Positions 50,101 through 63,600 of a DNA stretch of 64,000 nt are shown here, in pieces. How positions within the stretch are numbered: the stretch's first letter is position 1; each line of letters opens with the position of its first letter. Position numbers and translations under genes: made by a program. Source of the DNA: Dirofilaria immitis (Eukaryota > Nematoda > Chromadorea > Rhabditida > Onchocercidae); assembly GCA_024305405.1 (NCBI GenBank), contig JAKNDB010000092.1, forward strand, positions 1,705,501-1,769,500. The letters are read 5' to 3'. Under the pieces are notes generated by a model. The model saw only the letters and a program-made list of their open reading frames with translations, was not told where the DNA came from and ran no database searches.

Positions 50101-53100
50101 ATTTCCCATTTTCCCGCTATACTTTCAGTTCTAAGAAATAGATTTCCTATGACTAAATGATTAATAAATTTCATAAATCGATTATTTATATTAAGGAACT
50201 CAAGCTTAACAGTGTGGAATTTTTATGTATAGAATACTGAGTTATCGATTGATTTTTGTACTTGCGATATTCATGATATGCATAAGTAAAGATAAAAGTA
50301 TTAGCGGTAGAAAGCAACAAATACTACTAGGTAACTTGCAGTGACGACAGATAAAGATGACGGTGATCCATATAGTATTGCTGACGCGAAGTTACTTGGG
50401 CTCGCTAATTCGTTCCAAAGCAATGTTAACAATGATATAATCAAACATCAAATTTATTATCATCCGAATACTCGAATGATGACCCTCAAGGAAAATATGC
50501 CATCTCCGGAGCGACCAGGCACCAGGCCATCACCGGTCACCGCTTTTTGTTGAAACAAATTTCTGAAGCTAATATGTTTGAGGTGCGTAGTAACATTCAG
50601 ACAAAAAAGCTCGAACTTTTTAATGCCTTTTTGCAACGCAAAAATATTCCTGATTACTGTAGGATTCTTCATGGATAAAATTAAAGTTTTAGACAGGTCA
50701 ATTTTACGAGAAGATATCATGTAATAGCGGAAGTGAGAAGAATCGTTTCCTAAATTTACCAGCACCGTATCATTTGTTACCCGATACACCTTACTTTCGT
50801 CGCGCACCAATTGTGCCGCCACCAACAAGGTAACGTGTCTACCCAATTCCAAATCTCTAGAATTTCTTTCTATAATATGACTGGAGTTCTCCATACTTAG
50901 TACATTATTCCGAACTCTTGGCTTTTATCTAGGTCTCCTGCTTACTATCTACCTTCATTGTTTTTGATTAAAACTACTCTGAATATTAAAGACAAGTCGC
51001 TAATTATTAACTTTCATGATAGTCATTCTATTGGTTATTTTTCCTTCCTCTAAAACTATAGAATTATAGAATACTATAACTGAACTTTTTTAATAATCAA
51101 AAGCCATTAGCTTTACTTCCAGATATTCATAATTAAAAAAATCTGCATTGGAATTCTTCTTGCATTATTTCTTGTTTAATCTTTCGGTAAGAAGGTTCGA
51201 GTGATTATGATGCTTTGAAGGAAGTTTATCATAAAAAAATGTGCGAGAATGATTCTAAGAGAGAATGGATAGAAATATTGCTTCTTTCCAAATACGCTTA
51301 CTTTTGAATTCTCTTTGAAAATCCTTTTTGTGAATTGTATTCTGTGTTATTTACTGGAAAATCGATACAAAAATTAAGAAAAAACTTATTGAAAGCCTTA
51401 AGCTTCCAGAAGGGGATTAATTTTTTAAATTAACGAAGCGAAAAACAGAATGGAAATAAGAAAATCATTTAATAAATTTTAAAGTAAAAATTAATATACT
51501 TAATATCAATTTGCGAAGTGCAAATGAAGGTGATGATTTATGAGAAATACAATAATCCATAGAAACCGAACTTTCAAGTAGCAAAAAAGCGAATCACTGT
51601 GATCACTGAGTGAAATCATTGATGATTTTATTCCAGGAAATAATTACTATAATAAACATTCCATTTAAATTTATTCACAAAATACAGTGAATAACCATAG
51701 GGAAAATCGAGAAATTTGATGATTTTTCGTTGCTATAGCTTAATTCTGTCATTAAAATGATTGGTTCGTTAATGATAATAAGAAGTGAGAAAAAGTATTG
51801 CAATCTGTGAGGACAATACGATATTTGATAATTGATCATAATCAGATCCATGAAAATGAACGAGGGATTTTCTTCCCCATTAATAATTGTTTTTAAGCTT
51901 TAGTAAAGCATATTTTATGTAAGTGATCACCGAAAATAATAATGGATCTTTAGAATAATTCATTTGGAATGCAATCAAATTTAGCTTCTAATTAATTTCC
52001 ATAAATCGTTTTGAATCTAAAACTATAGGCTAGATATCGAAATGAAGATGATATTCCTAGTAAGGAAAATTAAAAAGTTATTTGATTAAAGCGTAGGAAT
52101 GCTAATAGGTTTTGTCCAATTAATTAGTATAATTAACTTTACAATTCTTTTTACTATATCTTTTTAAATGATTCAATCTGATCTCTTCCCATTTCTTTTA
52201 CTCTTTTAGATATTTATCGCTTTGGATTATTTGTCAGCCGATAATTTCTAAATATTTCCTAATTTGCTTTAATTTTGCATCTTAACCAATTTTAATCTTA
52301 TTGCCTCAAGATTAATTTTTACTTTCTCATTATTGATAAACGTGTGATTGCAATATTGAAAGAACAGTAAGACCAAAGCAGTTACTAAAGCCAAAAAGCA
52401 GTCTGAAATAATTATATGAAATGTTCAAATTCATTTCAATAATATAATATTCTTTGCACAATTATCGGGCATATTCTCTAGAATTAAGGTTCAGAATTCT
52501 GCGTGATTTGAAAATACCAAGTTTTAGGAGAGAAGAATCAACCTTTTTGAGTTTTTCACATGCTTTTGTTATGTTTAAATATAATTGGAAAATGCTTAAC
52601 GTATAAAGGATTGCCTCAAAAAGTGCATTTAATGCTATAATTAATATATCATATATCAAATGAATCATTTTGAAATCCATCAGGCTATCTACTAATTTTC
52701 ATTCTTCTTAGTAACTTCGCTTGACAGTAGGTGGCAGAAGTATGATTTGTCATAATTGATGCTTGATTAAATGTCCTAATGGAATAATGGAATTTTCTAT
52801 TCCATAGTCGGTTGTAGAAGTTATATAAGAAGAAAACTATTTAAACGAGGTGAATATTACGACAATTGATGTCTGCATTTTCGACTTCTCTCGCATTAAT
52901 CCATAATTTCTAAATCCAAACGTTATCCCCATTTCCAGATTTGTCTTTCCAAATAAAATTAAGAATATGGATTTGTAACAAAGAGCAATTGTAGGAGTTT
53001 ATCGGCAATAGAACAAATACCTATTCAACAGCGTATCATTAATCGCTATCTGGCAAGCATGAAAATGGATGATGAAAAAGGCTTTGCAGCCATAGCGAAG

Positions 53101-56100
53101 TATGAACGAGAATGCTATGAACATTTATATGTAACATCATATTATCCTACAACAGTGTTATCAGAACAACAAAAATATGGACGCAGTGGAGTAAGAAGGT
53201 TCCAGAAAGGTACAGGAAGAACAGAAGCTGGATTTGATGCAGAATCAAGACTTGATATGAATGTAGAAAAGCACATCTTATCTGCCAATTTCTTTAGTCC
53301 TTCAACAGTGGAAGAGCAAAAATTGACATGTATCAATTTGGGAAGTACCATGAATAGTGCTTGGTCAACGTTATTGGTACCATCTAATCAACAAAATTAC
53401 GAAGTATGGAATATGACCCATTGTGAGTATGCAATTTCAATTTTAAAGAACAATATGTGATTTTTTGAACGAATATATATGACGTAATTTGATGTACTTG
53501 CAATCATGTCATGTGATATTTAAATGTAAACTGGTTTGGTGGTATTTTGAACAATTTGTGAAAATAATAATCAGAATTTATAAGAGGCATGTCCGAATAA
53601 CTTATAACTTTCATATTATTATTATAATACAGTACTATTAAGAGAGAAGGGAACACTTTATTGAAAGAAAATTTGATGAAAAAAATTCAATCTGAAAAGA
53701 AAATTAGGAAAAGTTATTAACTTACATTTTTCTTAAATAAATTGCTTCGTGCAATGCAGGAAGATTTTCAGTCATATTTCAAAAATATTATTTGAATTTG
53801 AATATTTGTATTTCAATTATACTGATTGATGGTTATAGTTCTTGATTTCACCTTCCACTATTCTACTTTACATTAAATAGCTAACTATGAGCTAACCAGT
53901 TCTGCTTTTATTACAATCATACAGGAGTAGATATTCGGTTGATTATTTTAACAATCATTTTGCAAGATCAAAATTTAATGATATTAATTAATTCTATTGT
54001 TTGTTTTCATTATATATACCTAGCATTTAAATCTGTTTTTGCAGCAATTCATCATTTCTGAACTGTTTTTTTAGTTTTTGAAAAAATTTTTGCCTGTTTT
54101 AACTATATCAGACATTTCTAGAACAGTTAAATTGATTTGCCATGTGAATTCTGAATATAACAATTTTTTGAAGAAAGTCCTATGAAATATTTATAGTACT
54201 AATAAGACAACTAATAGTTATCGTTAAAATAGCTTGAGTAATCTAATTATATTCACTCATGAAGAATTTATAGAAATAAAATGAATTGGTAGAGAATGAA
54301 TTCGATTTATATTCAACTTTTTATTTTTTTTTAGCCTTATTTTTCGCTATTTATTGTGTCTTAGAAAACTGTTATGTAGTAGATCAAGAAAATACAAGAT
54401 ATTGCCAAGTTGTGTTTTTTAGTAAAACTTAATGTTCATCAAAAAAGGCAGTATTTGTTCAAATTTTTAAAGCTATCATTTTCGTAGACTATGTTTTCGC
54501 AACGACCCAAAAAGTAGGATATTTCACTTCTATTACATTTTTATTTAAGAAGTTATAAGACTCTGAGGATACCTTTTATTCTGCAGTGTAAAGTAAATGA
54601 AATAAATAGATCGTAAAATTTTGTTTAACGCTGAGATAAAATAAATTATTTTCTGACTCTTAGAAAAGCTCTTCTAATCCCATTGCTTTTCAATTTTAAT
54701 TTTCCTAACGTATTAAGAATATCGTTGCTGTTAAATTTTTTTTCATTATTCGCAAGTCATTTCTGTATTTTCTTTTCATCGCATCTTTTTAAAAGTTCAG
54801 CTAATACATGCGAATAGTATTCAAAGCTATCAATTACTGACTTTAGCAGTCCATTTCACTTTTTTAAAAATCAATGGTCAACCTGGATAGAAAAAAATGG
54901 AAAGATATTGAGAACTATTCTGAAATTGAATGAAATTTTAAGTCATATGAAGAAAATAAGGTAGTAAAAAATTCGCCTTCATTTATTTACAAAAAGAATT
55001 ATGATTATATATCCAAGTACCGCTATTAGATAGGAGTTTTGAAATTCAACAAGAACTACCAATTTCTCTTACAATAGTTATTGACAGTTATATTTCAGTA
55101 GCATAAAGTGACTAAATATGTCTTATGAAATTAGTCGTTTATAGAAAAATTTGATAGTTTGACTTATCACTTCCGAGTTAGTTACTTCCGAAAAACATTG
55201 AAAATTTAGTGATTTTTTCTTTAAATCATATAATAATAGGTGAAAATCATTAATTATAGGAAAGAAAAAGTTAATAAAATGCTTCTATTCTGAGCAATAT
55301 AATGTCTGCAAGAATATTAATAAAGTGAATTGCTTTTGAATAAATCGCTCTGTCTTCACAGGAATGAAATGCCAAGGAAAATTCACTCATGGATCTTCTC
55401 GAGAAAAGCTGCTACAAATTTCTAGTTGATCGCAGAAGCTTATATTCATTTTACCTGTTCTTGCTAACATATACCATAAGAAATAAGATTGCACGGATCA
55501 GTTGATCGTGCCTAATCATTACTAGAATTATGTAAACCGTTGGATATGTTATCAGATTTATCTCAAGCTAAATCAATTATTTCACATTTTTTATATATAT
55601 TCCTTCATGCATAATCATATTATCCAAAAACGTTACAAAATTTCATTGCACTAAAATTTAATATAAGCATAAAATTCAAATTTTCAGATAAATTCAGGTC
55701 ACTGGTCAGGTCGTATAAATATTATTCAGTGCGGTAGAAGCGGTCTAACTGCTCCGTCAATAAATTTGGTCAAACTTACAGCAGAAGTATTAGATCATGG
55801 AACAGGCAATCGAGTTAAAAATAATGTGAAGATTGATAACAATTTGGCGGGCTTTGAACTCATTCCTCTGAGACCTGGATATTATCGCGATTCTTCAAAC
55901 ATATCAATATTGGTGAGCGGTTAACGAATAATATTAGGTCAAATTTTCTCTAAACATTACTCTCATTCTTTTTATTTGCATTCATAATTTCTAAAGAAAC
56001 AATCAATAAGGATCAAAATGATCAAGAAATGATTAAGTTTCATTAACTAAAACTTCTGACAGATTAAATTGATTCAATATTCTTTGGTTGACTAGATTTT

Positions 56101-59100
56101 CAAGCACAGAATCGAAATTTTTGAAGACAAAATCTAACAGTTGTTATAAGAGAGGAAAAATTCAGAAAGCTATGAAATGAGAAACTGATAACACAGAGTG
56201 TGTTATTTTTAAGAGAATTTAAAAGTGGGAGAATATGTTACAGATAAAATCAATGGATGGATCTTTGATGAGATCACAGGAAGTGGAAGTTGATGTTCGA
56301 TGCATTTCAACAGATAAAAATCAAACTCTTAATTTGAGAAACTTTAAAGGAAGAATTGGATTTTTTTAAATATACCATTTTCATCCAGTCTATATGAGCA
56401 TAACTGTCGAGTGATACTTATTCAGGTCATTTTCCTTTAATTCTTATAGAACTATAAAAATCTTTTCAATAAATTCTAAAATAGTTAGAAATGTAAGGAT
56501 GCACAAATAAATAAGCTGAGAAAAAATTCGTTTAGCTAAGACATAAATCAGACTAATGAATTGAGATAATAAGAAAGAGAAAGCCTACTTTAAGATGCTT
56601 AATTCATGAAGGATTTATAGAGATGAAAATGAATAAGCCGCAATTCTACTTTATTTATATCTTAGTTTAAAAAAATTTATGTCTAATTTTTGTGATGATG
56701 ATATGGAAATGGAAAAACTTTGACCGAGTTAGAGTTATTACCTAGCTTCAAGATTTTTTGAAGTATGAATTCTTTTTCCTGTATTTCATTGCCAGTAGCT
56801 GTCTCAATTTTTTTATTGATTAAACGATAGGAAATATTTGATTTCAGATTTTAGCATATCTGCGAAAAATTAACAAATGTAGCTCAAAATTTTTGAAATT
56901 ATTTCAAATAAACCTCTAAATATTGATTTTCAAGAATTAAAAATTTCATTCGAATGAATAAGATAAGGAAAGATGTAAAGTGGAAGAATATGATGTTATG
57001 TCGTATGCAAATTAATCTCATTAAAAGTTGAAATTAGTTTAAGGAATCTGTGAATTTGCATCAGTTTTAACAGATTTGTATATTTACATAATTTTTATGT
57101 TTCGCAAGCACCCTCCCATATTACCTCTCTATCCTCCCATATTACCTCTCTATCCTCCCATATTACCTCTCTTTTTCATCTCGAGAAAATTGCTTTAAAT
57201 ATTTAAAAGCAAGGTGTTAATTATACGGTATATAGATTCCTTCATCATTAGTCTTTTCTATGCTTGCGAGACAGATGGAGAGAAAGTCAAATGTGAGTTA
57301 TATTTTGGAAGATGAATTGTCGAAACAGGAAAGTGCGAGACTGCTTTGTTGAACAAAATTTACTTTCCCATCTTATATTACTTATTTTTCCTTTCTTCGG
57401 CTTCCCATTCATGATTTACTATTTTTGTCTTAATTACATACGTGGACTTCCCATTGCAATAATATTTCAATCAAATTTAAATCACAATTTAGGCTCGACG
57501 TAAAATTGGTAAAAGATTTTCGCATCCTGTCACTTTAGTGCTACCTTCGGTGGATCATTCAAAATATTTACAATATGGTTGGATTCAACAGTCACTTCAC
57601 AACAATGCAACATATCGAGTTGGAGAAAAATTTCGAGCTTCAGTACCATTGCATTTGGCATCAAAATTGAATTATTTGGTTTGAATTCGCAATTTATATG
57701 AGTATTCATAGGTTAAGGACATGTTCTAAATTAAATCAACTATTAAAAGGTTCTCATATATCTCGGTTTTGTTTGATAGCTCTGTTCATTTGATTTTGAT
57801 CATTCTGTTTAAAATAGAGATGCTTGAATTTAAAATTCTTGGTCTCTGATGGTCTGTATGCTGTTTTTGGGATAAAAAAATAGATTTAGCTTACAGAAGA
57901 CTACGCATACCTCAATATTAAAAATTAAATGAAACTTAATGTCACATAAAACTTTCATTAAATAAGAATTTAAACTGTTTGTAAATTAAGGTTGTGTGTC
58001 AGGATGAAATAATCACAGAAGCGGGACGTGTTCGTGACGACGGTGAAATAATATTTGAAATAACGGATGTAATGCTATCCTTTTGTGCATTATATGTATT
58101 TAGCGCAAATGTAACAGTGCAAATAGATATGATTTGGTTCTTCGTTGAATTGTCCTGCAAGGTTTCGTGTTTTGAAAATATTATGAGAAACTTTTATTTT
58201 GTAATTTAGTGCTATATCAGCGGTTCATTGAGAAAGAAATTCTGAAGTGACAGAATTCCTTCTTCATTCCTTTTCTCTTTTATGTGATTTATCGAGAATT
58301 ATAAAAAGGTTTACCTAAAACAAGGTATTCTTCATTCTTATCTTTGTTTTGAGGATTTTAGAATTCATTAGCAATTTCTAAAACATCAGTAGGCGTAAAT
58401 GACAATTTGACAATAACCATAAGTGGTGGTTCCAATGGTCTTGCTCTGTTATCAGCCATCGATATACGAATGCTCGAACTTATGCAAGTAATTTTACGAA
58501 ATTTGACTCTTCAGAAGATTCAATAATTCCTCAAGAATTTTTACAAAAACGCTCGTTTTTGCAGAAATATTCATCCCATCCAATTCGGGATTTATCAGTG
58601 GCGGAACGTTCCTTACGAACATTGTTTTTGATCTCATTGATTCGAAGAATTTAAGTGATGAAATAAGTAAGCATTCAAAATGTTTTCGAAATTAGTGAAG
58701 TCAATGACATATAACTGTAAATAGTAGATTATTAGCCGAGTGATCTTAATGACAGAAAGATCTCAAATTTTCGATTATGGTCGGCTTGTATCATCATTCA
58801 ATTAATTTTGAATTGAAATTTGTACATATATGTATTTGATGCTTTCTTGCAAACAAATAAATGGCAAGAAATATTTTAGAAGGAATATGTGAAGAAGCCG
58901 GTGTTCTTATGTTGCAGCACCTGAAACGCTGTCCAAATTTTATGGAATCGTCGTCAATCGTTACGAATCTTTGCTTGCGTTCCTTCATTTTAGCTTGTGA
59001 ACGCTTAACTGGCCAAACAAGTTGGTAAATTGATTATTATTACTTCACGATTAAAACTGTTGCGGAGTTAGTTTGGAAAACTGTTTCGGAATTAAAATTA

Positions 59101-60633
59101 ATTAAATTATTTCTATTCAAATAAATTATTTTTATTCAAAAATCATGCAAAGCCTTAATTGATGAATTATGATTTGCTCCTCTCGTACTGATCATCTTGT
59201 ACTGATTGACCATTATAGATTATTGATTGAAAAACTCATATTGCTGAATCTATGCATATAAGACACTGGGTGCAAAAATCTGAAATTACGAGTTGTATGT
59301 AAAGATAGATTTAAAAATCATTTTAGCTACAAGTGAGGTATGTGATCGAAAAACTCAACGTGATTGTGGTGTCAATAGAGATTTTAGCAGAGTGAAATTA
59401 GCTTCTGCCCATCTGCAGTTGATGAGAGCAGATTTTCGACCACATAACCGATCATTTGACGATTCTGTTTTTGCTTTATTTCGAAGAAAAACAGATTTGA
59501 ATCCTATAGTTCGACAATATTTTCCAGAAGTTTGGCTTTTCGAAGACTACAGTCTTGGGTATGGGTTTTTGCTTTCTCATTACTTTTTTCTTAAGATTAA
59601 AAATATTTGCTTTTTTGAACTGTGAAGAAATATTTATTTAGTGAGTTACAAACGTTTTATGTTGAAAGTTAGATCAAATATATATTTTTATAAAAAATAA
59701 TGTCCAGGAGATTAGGTTTCTAAAGTTCTTTCAAGAAATAATAATCTGAATTCCTAAATTTTTTTTCCCTGAGAGAAGTTTCGCTTTTTGATCTTTCATC
59801 AAGAAGATCAGCACAATGATCATTCCAACAAAGTTCAATTTTGGAATTGAAGTTTGGGAATGTATAGCAAATTTTACTTCCTTCATTTTGAAACGTTTTA
59901 TTCAGTTCAACAATTATTTCAAATTTCAATATCGGCTTTCGCTGCTCCAATGCAGGGTCTCAGGAAGATTGAATGTAACGACTCGTGTGCCAGATGCGAT
60001 AACCCAGTGGTCATTCCAGTCTTTAGTATGGACACCGGGTGATCTTGCAATCTGTCAAAGTGATTCATCGATTATAACTGCACAGCAAAAATTCTTCTTG
60101 ACTGTCGATCTTCCACAACATGTTTACATCAATGAATCCATTACTGCACGAGTATCAGTTTTTGCCGAACAAATAGAAAAAGACATGCTGGTAAACTTTA
60201 AGCAAGAAGGGAAAGAATTGGCATACTTTCAAAACTCACATTTGAAATGTGAATTTATTATATGTTAGAATAGTAAAATCACTTGTCCAGCGTTATAATT
60301 AAATCATATTTTATTTAAGAACGGTTATATTTTGAAACTGGATAAAGTATTTGAAGCTATCGGTTTGCATGACAAAATTGGATCGGCATGTATGTGGTGA
60401 CGTAGGTGCGTATGGTGAACGAGGTCAGCCTGCCTACACTCGAATTCATCTTACAACAACAATTCCAACTTCTGTCAGAATATTTGCTTTTAGGTTTGTT
60501 TCTTTTTATTTCCATGACTCTCTCACTTGATAGTGAACAAAGGTTCTTCTTTCGTTGATTAGTTTTTTTACATTTGCTTAAAATTAATGCTGTGTGATAT
60601 CTTTTTTCCAATTTGTCCTCTCGGTTTCAACCA

Positions 60634-60674
<41 letters not shown>

Positions 60675-63600
60675 ATCGTAATAAGCTTGCAGATTTTTAC
60701 GTCTTGGAGAGACAGAAGTTGTGTTCATTTTGAAAGAGGAAATATCATATCCAGGTCGATATCATTGTGATATAGGCGAAATATATGATGCCGTTAAGCT
60801 AAAAGTTACCGTTGGTGTATGTTATTATAAACTTAATATTTCATACAAGAATATAAATTTTGTTTCTTTGTGGATCGATCAACAGTGCAACATTCTATAA
60901 ACTTTTTGAATTTTTAATTGCAACATAGGTAATTGTTTGCAGAAGAGAGCTGAAACTATGGAGCATTTTAAACGACTGGTGCTGAATCCACGAAAACCAA
61001 TTGATCATTTGGTGCGTACTGTTAATGAGCATGATTCAATGATGGAGAATGAAACAAAAATGGGAATAAAAACATCATTGGTAATGAAGGAGCAATTCTA
61101 TTGTTTATATGAGGATAGGATATCATATCAAGGAAACGAAATTTTTCCATGAATTAAATGCAAGCTACTGTTTCAAGTTGTAAGAAAGAGAAGAGAAAGA
61201 AGAGAAATCGCTCGTTCTTAAGATATATTATCTGTTTGAACTTCATCAACTTAAAATATGATTAATGGATATGATTTGCTTTCATTATTTTAAGATATTC
61301 CTTAAAAATCATATCTGTTGTGTTAGTGCTCAACGTTTAACAGTTTAAAGAGTTACGTGCTTTAGATTACGATGAGTATCGATCAGAGCGAGAGCCCTTG
61401 AAATTATTTACTAACGTCAGCATCAATTTACCTGAAACTGAATCCATTTATAGCATTATCATCGATTTGTCTCGTTTGTTCTTTTTTTTGACCATTGACT
61501 AGTTCCGATATGCTATCATTCACTCTTGAAATTTTGAAGATTTGTTATGATGCCATCTTTTTTTTAGAATTCTTGCCAGATGGATTGATAGCAGATCCGA
61601 TCCAGAATGAAATACAGTCGAACTATCGTTGGAAAAGAAGTGTTTTAGGCTACGAATCATTCCTCACTGATATTATTAATTCATTCGCTCCAATATTATA
61701 TCAATTTAAATCATTTAATTCTTTTGACAAAAAAGCCTTTCGAGAATTTGAATCTTTAGATGATACCATTGGATCATGTAGGTTATCCACTTTTAAAAAG
61801 TTAACACTAATTTTTAAAAATACTCTTATATTGCGATCTACATAAGATCATTTTATTGTATTAAGAATACAGAATATCGTGAAATTGATAATTTACGAAC
61901 TATTAACTGCTTCAATTATTTGACAAGAAGTTGAATAGGATAAGCAAAAATCGTTAATCTTCAGTAGATTAATTTTAGTGAGATATTCGAATATTATCAT
62001 CTAAACGATGATACTCTCTAAATTTCAGTAATATCTGCAATGTTGACATTCTCAAACTGTCATGGTATAATTTCTCAGTCGTGCGCTTTCTCCAATTATC
62101 GAAATCCAAGACAATCTCACGAAGAATCGTTTCTGTATGTAACATATAACTTTCTAAACAGATATCGGGTCAGACAGTTTTTCGAATAATATATGTAATA
62201 TAAACTGCATTGATTTTAGATAGTTATATTAGCGAGGAATTAATTTCAGTAAGTTTAATAATTCTCGAATCTTTCAGTTTGACGGCGCTGTCTACATCAT
62301 TACTTTGTGAAGCCAATGCTGATGAGCGAATTGTTTGCCCACTTCTAACTTATCTGTTGAAGAAAACAGCGACAGATATGGATACACGATTTCCAATAGA
62401 CTACTTTCTGGATCTTATGGATTTAGTAAGCTAATTATGACTCATTTTTTCATTTTCTTTCTTTTTTCCAAATCGATCAATTTCTTTCTGCTTTTTACTT
62501 CCTTTACTTTTTTTTAACATGATTCGTAAAGGCAAATTATTGCTTCCTTCACAATTTTTTTAATTTCATGTTTTTCAATTTTTATTTTCTATATGATTTT
62601 TACAGATAACGATAGAAGATAAGTATTGGTTTACTAAAGCAATGGTAAATCAGTTGTCTTCCGATTGTATCGTATATCATTGTGCGGTAATAAATTTTAA
62701 AATTTTCCATTACATTCAATTTTCAAAATATCTTGAGGGAACATCTTATTATTTGATAAACTCACAGCAAAATTAGCAGCAAAAATTTCAAGTATTTATA
62801 GCGTAATGACCGTATTTGGATTAATTTACGCAAGAGTTTCTTCAATCTCTCAGATCGTACCACATTGGATATACGTACTGTGGCGGCATTGGCATTCATG
62901 GCACCACGATCTGTGAGCAGTATCATGCGAATTAAATTATACTCTACTGCAAAAGGTTCTTTATGAGATTATTTTGGATTTCGTGCAATTACTAAATCAA
63001 GAAAATGGGAAATCCCAGTATATGTTTTCGTGGAACTGATGTGTAATGTGAAATTGTACATGATAAGTTTATGGAAATTCATGGAAAGATGCCATTTGCA
63101 TTATAGACTTCTTCGATTTGAATAATTATTATAAATGAAAATCAATAGAATTTTGAAATTACAAATTTCCCAGCATATTCAGTGTACTACTGCAGACGGT
63201 GTGCTTCCGTATTGGACAACAAAAAAATGTCAAATAATGACTCACTGCTGGCAAAACGATCTGGATTTGACGATTATATGAAACGTCGAATTGTCATGGT
63301 TATTTACTACTCATTATTTCCATAAAGAAAAATCTCTGAACAATATTTCGTATGATTTGGAATTTCCTCTGAATTTATAGTAAATTATAGAAGATGATTC
63401 AAATTTCTTGAAGAACTTTTATATACTCAGAATTTAAAACTTCTATGGTCTTGTAAGATGGAGGTATAATGTATTCCAATAAGATAGAAACATGTTAAGA
63501 AGCATAATTTTTACATTAATGTTTACTCGATTAAATTTTAAAGATTTAGATCTATTAAGACATTATGGTAGTCTTGCCCGTACTAGAAATTTTAGTAACA

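Larger units (their letters stand above)
55698..60816 (+). other. TEP-like gene: MG5-MG7 exons
   Basis: Exons 55698-55912, 56244-56425, 57493-57678, 58003-58161, 58362-58487, 58565-58666, 58880-59020, 59327-59558, 59956-60190, 60357-60493 and 60693-60816. They contain the MG5 start, MG6 with SNGLALLSAID, the cysteine-containing CEEAGVLMLQH and RKTQRDCG segments around the usual ANA/bait position, the YFPEVWL motif, and MG7 (VPDAITQWSF, FFLTVDLPQHVYINESITA). No obvious furin-type site was noted. Confidence 0.8.

Noticed and set aside
50460..50894. 144-aa minus-strand open frame
   Set aside because: It overlaps two plus-strand exons of the TEP-like gene that have matching phases and protein-like sequence; the minus frame is their shadow.
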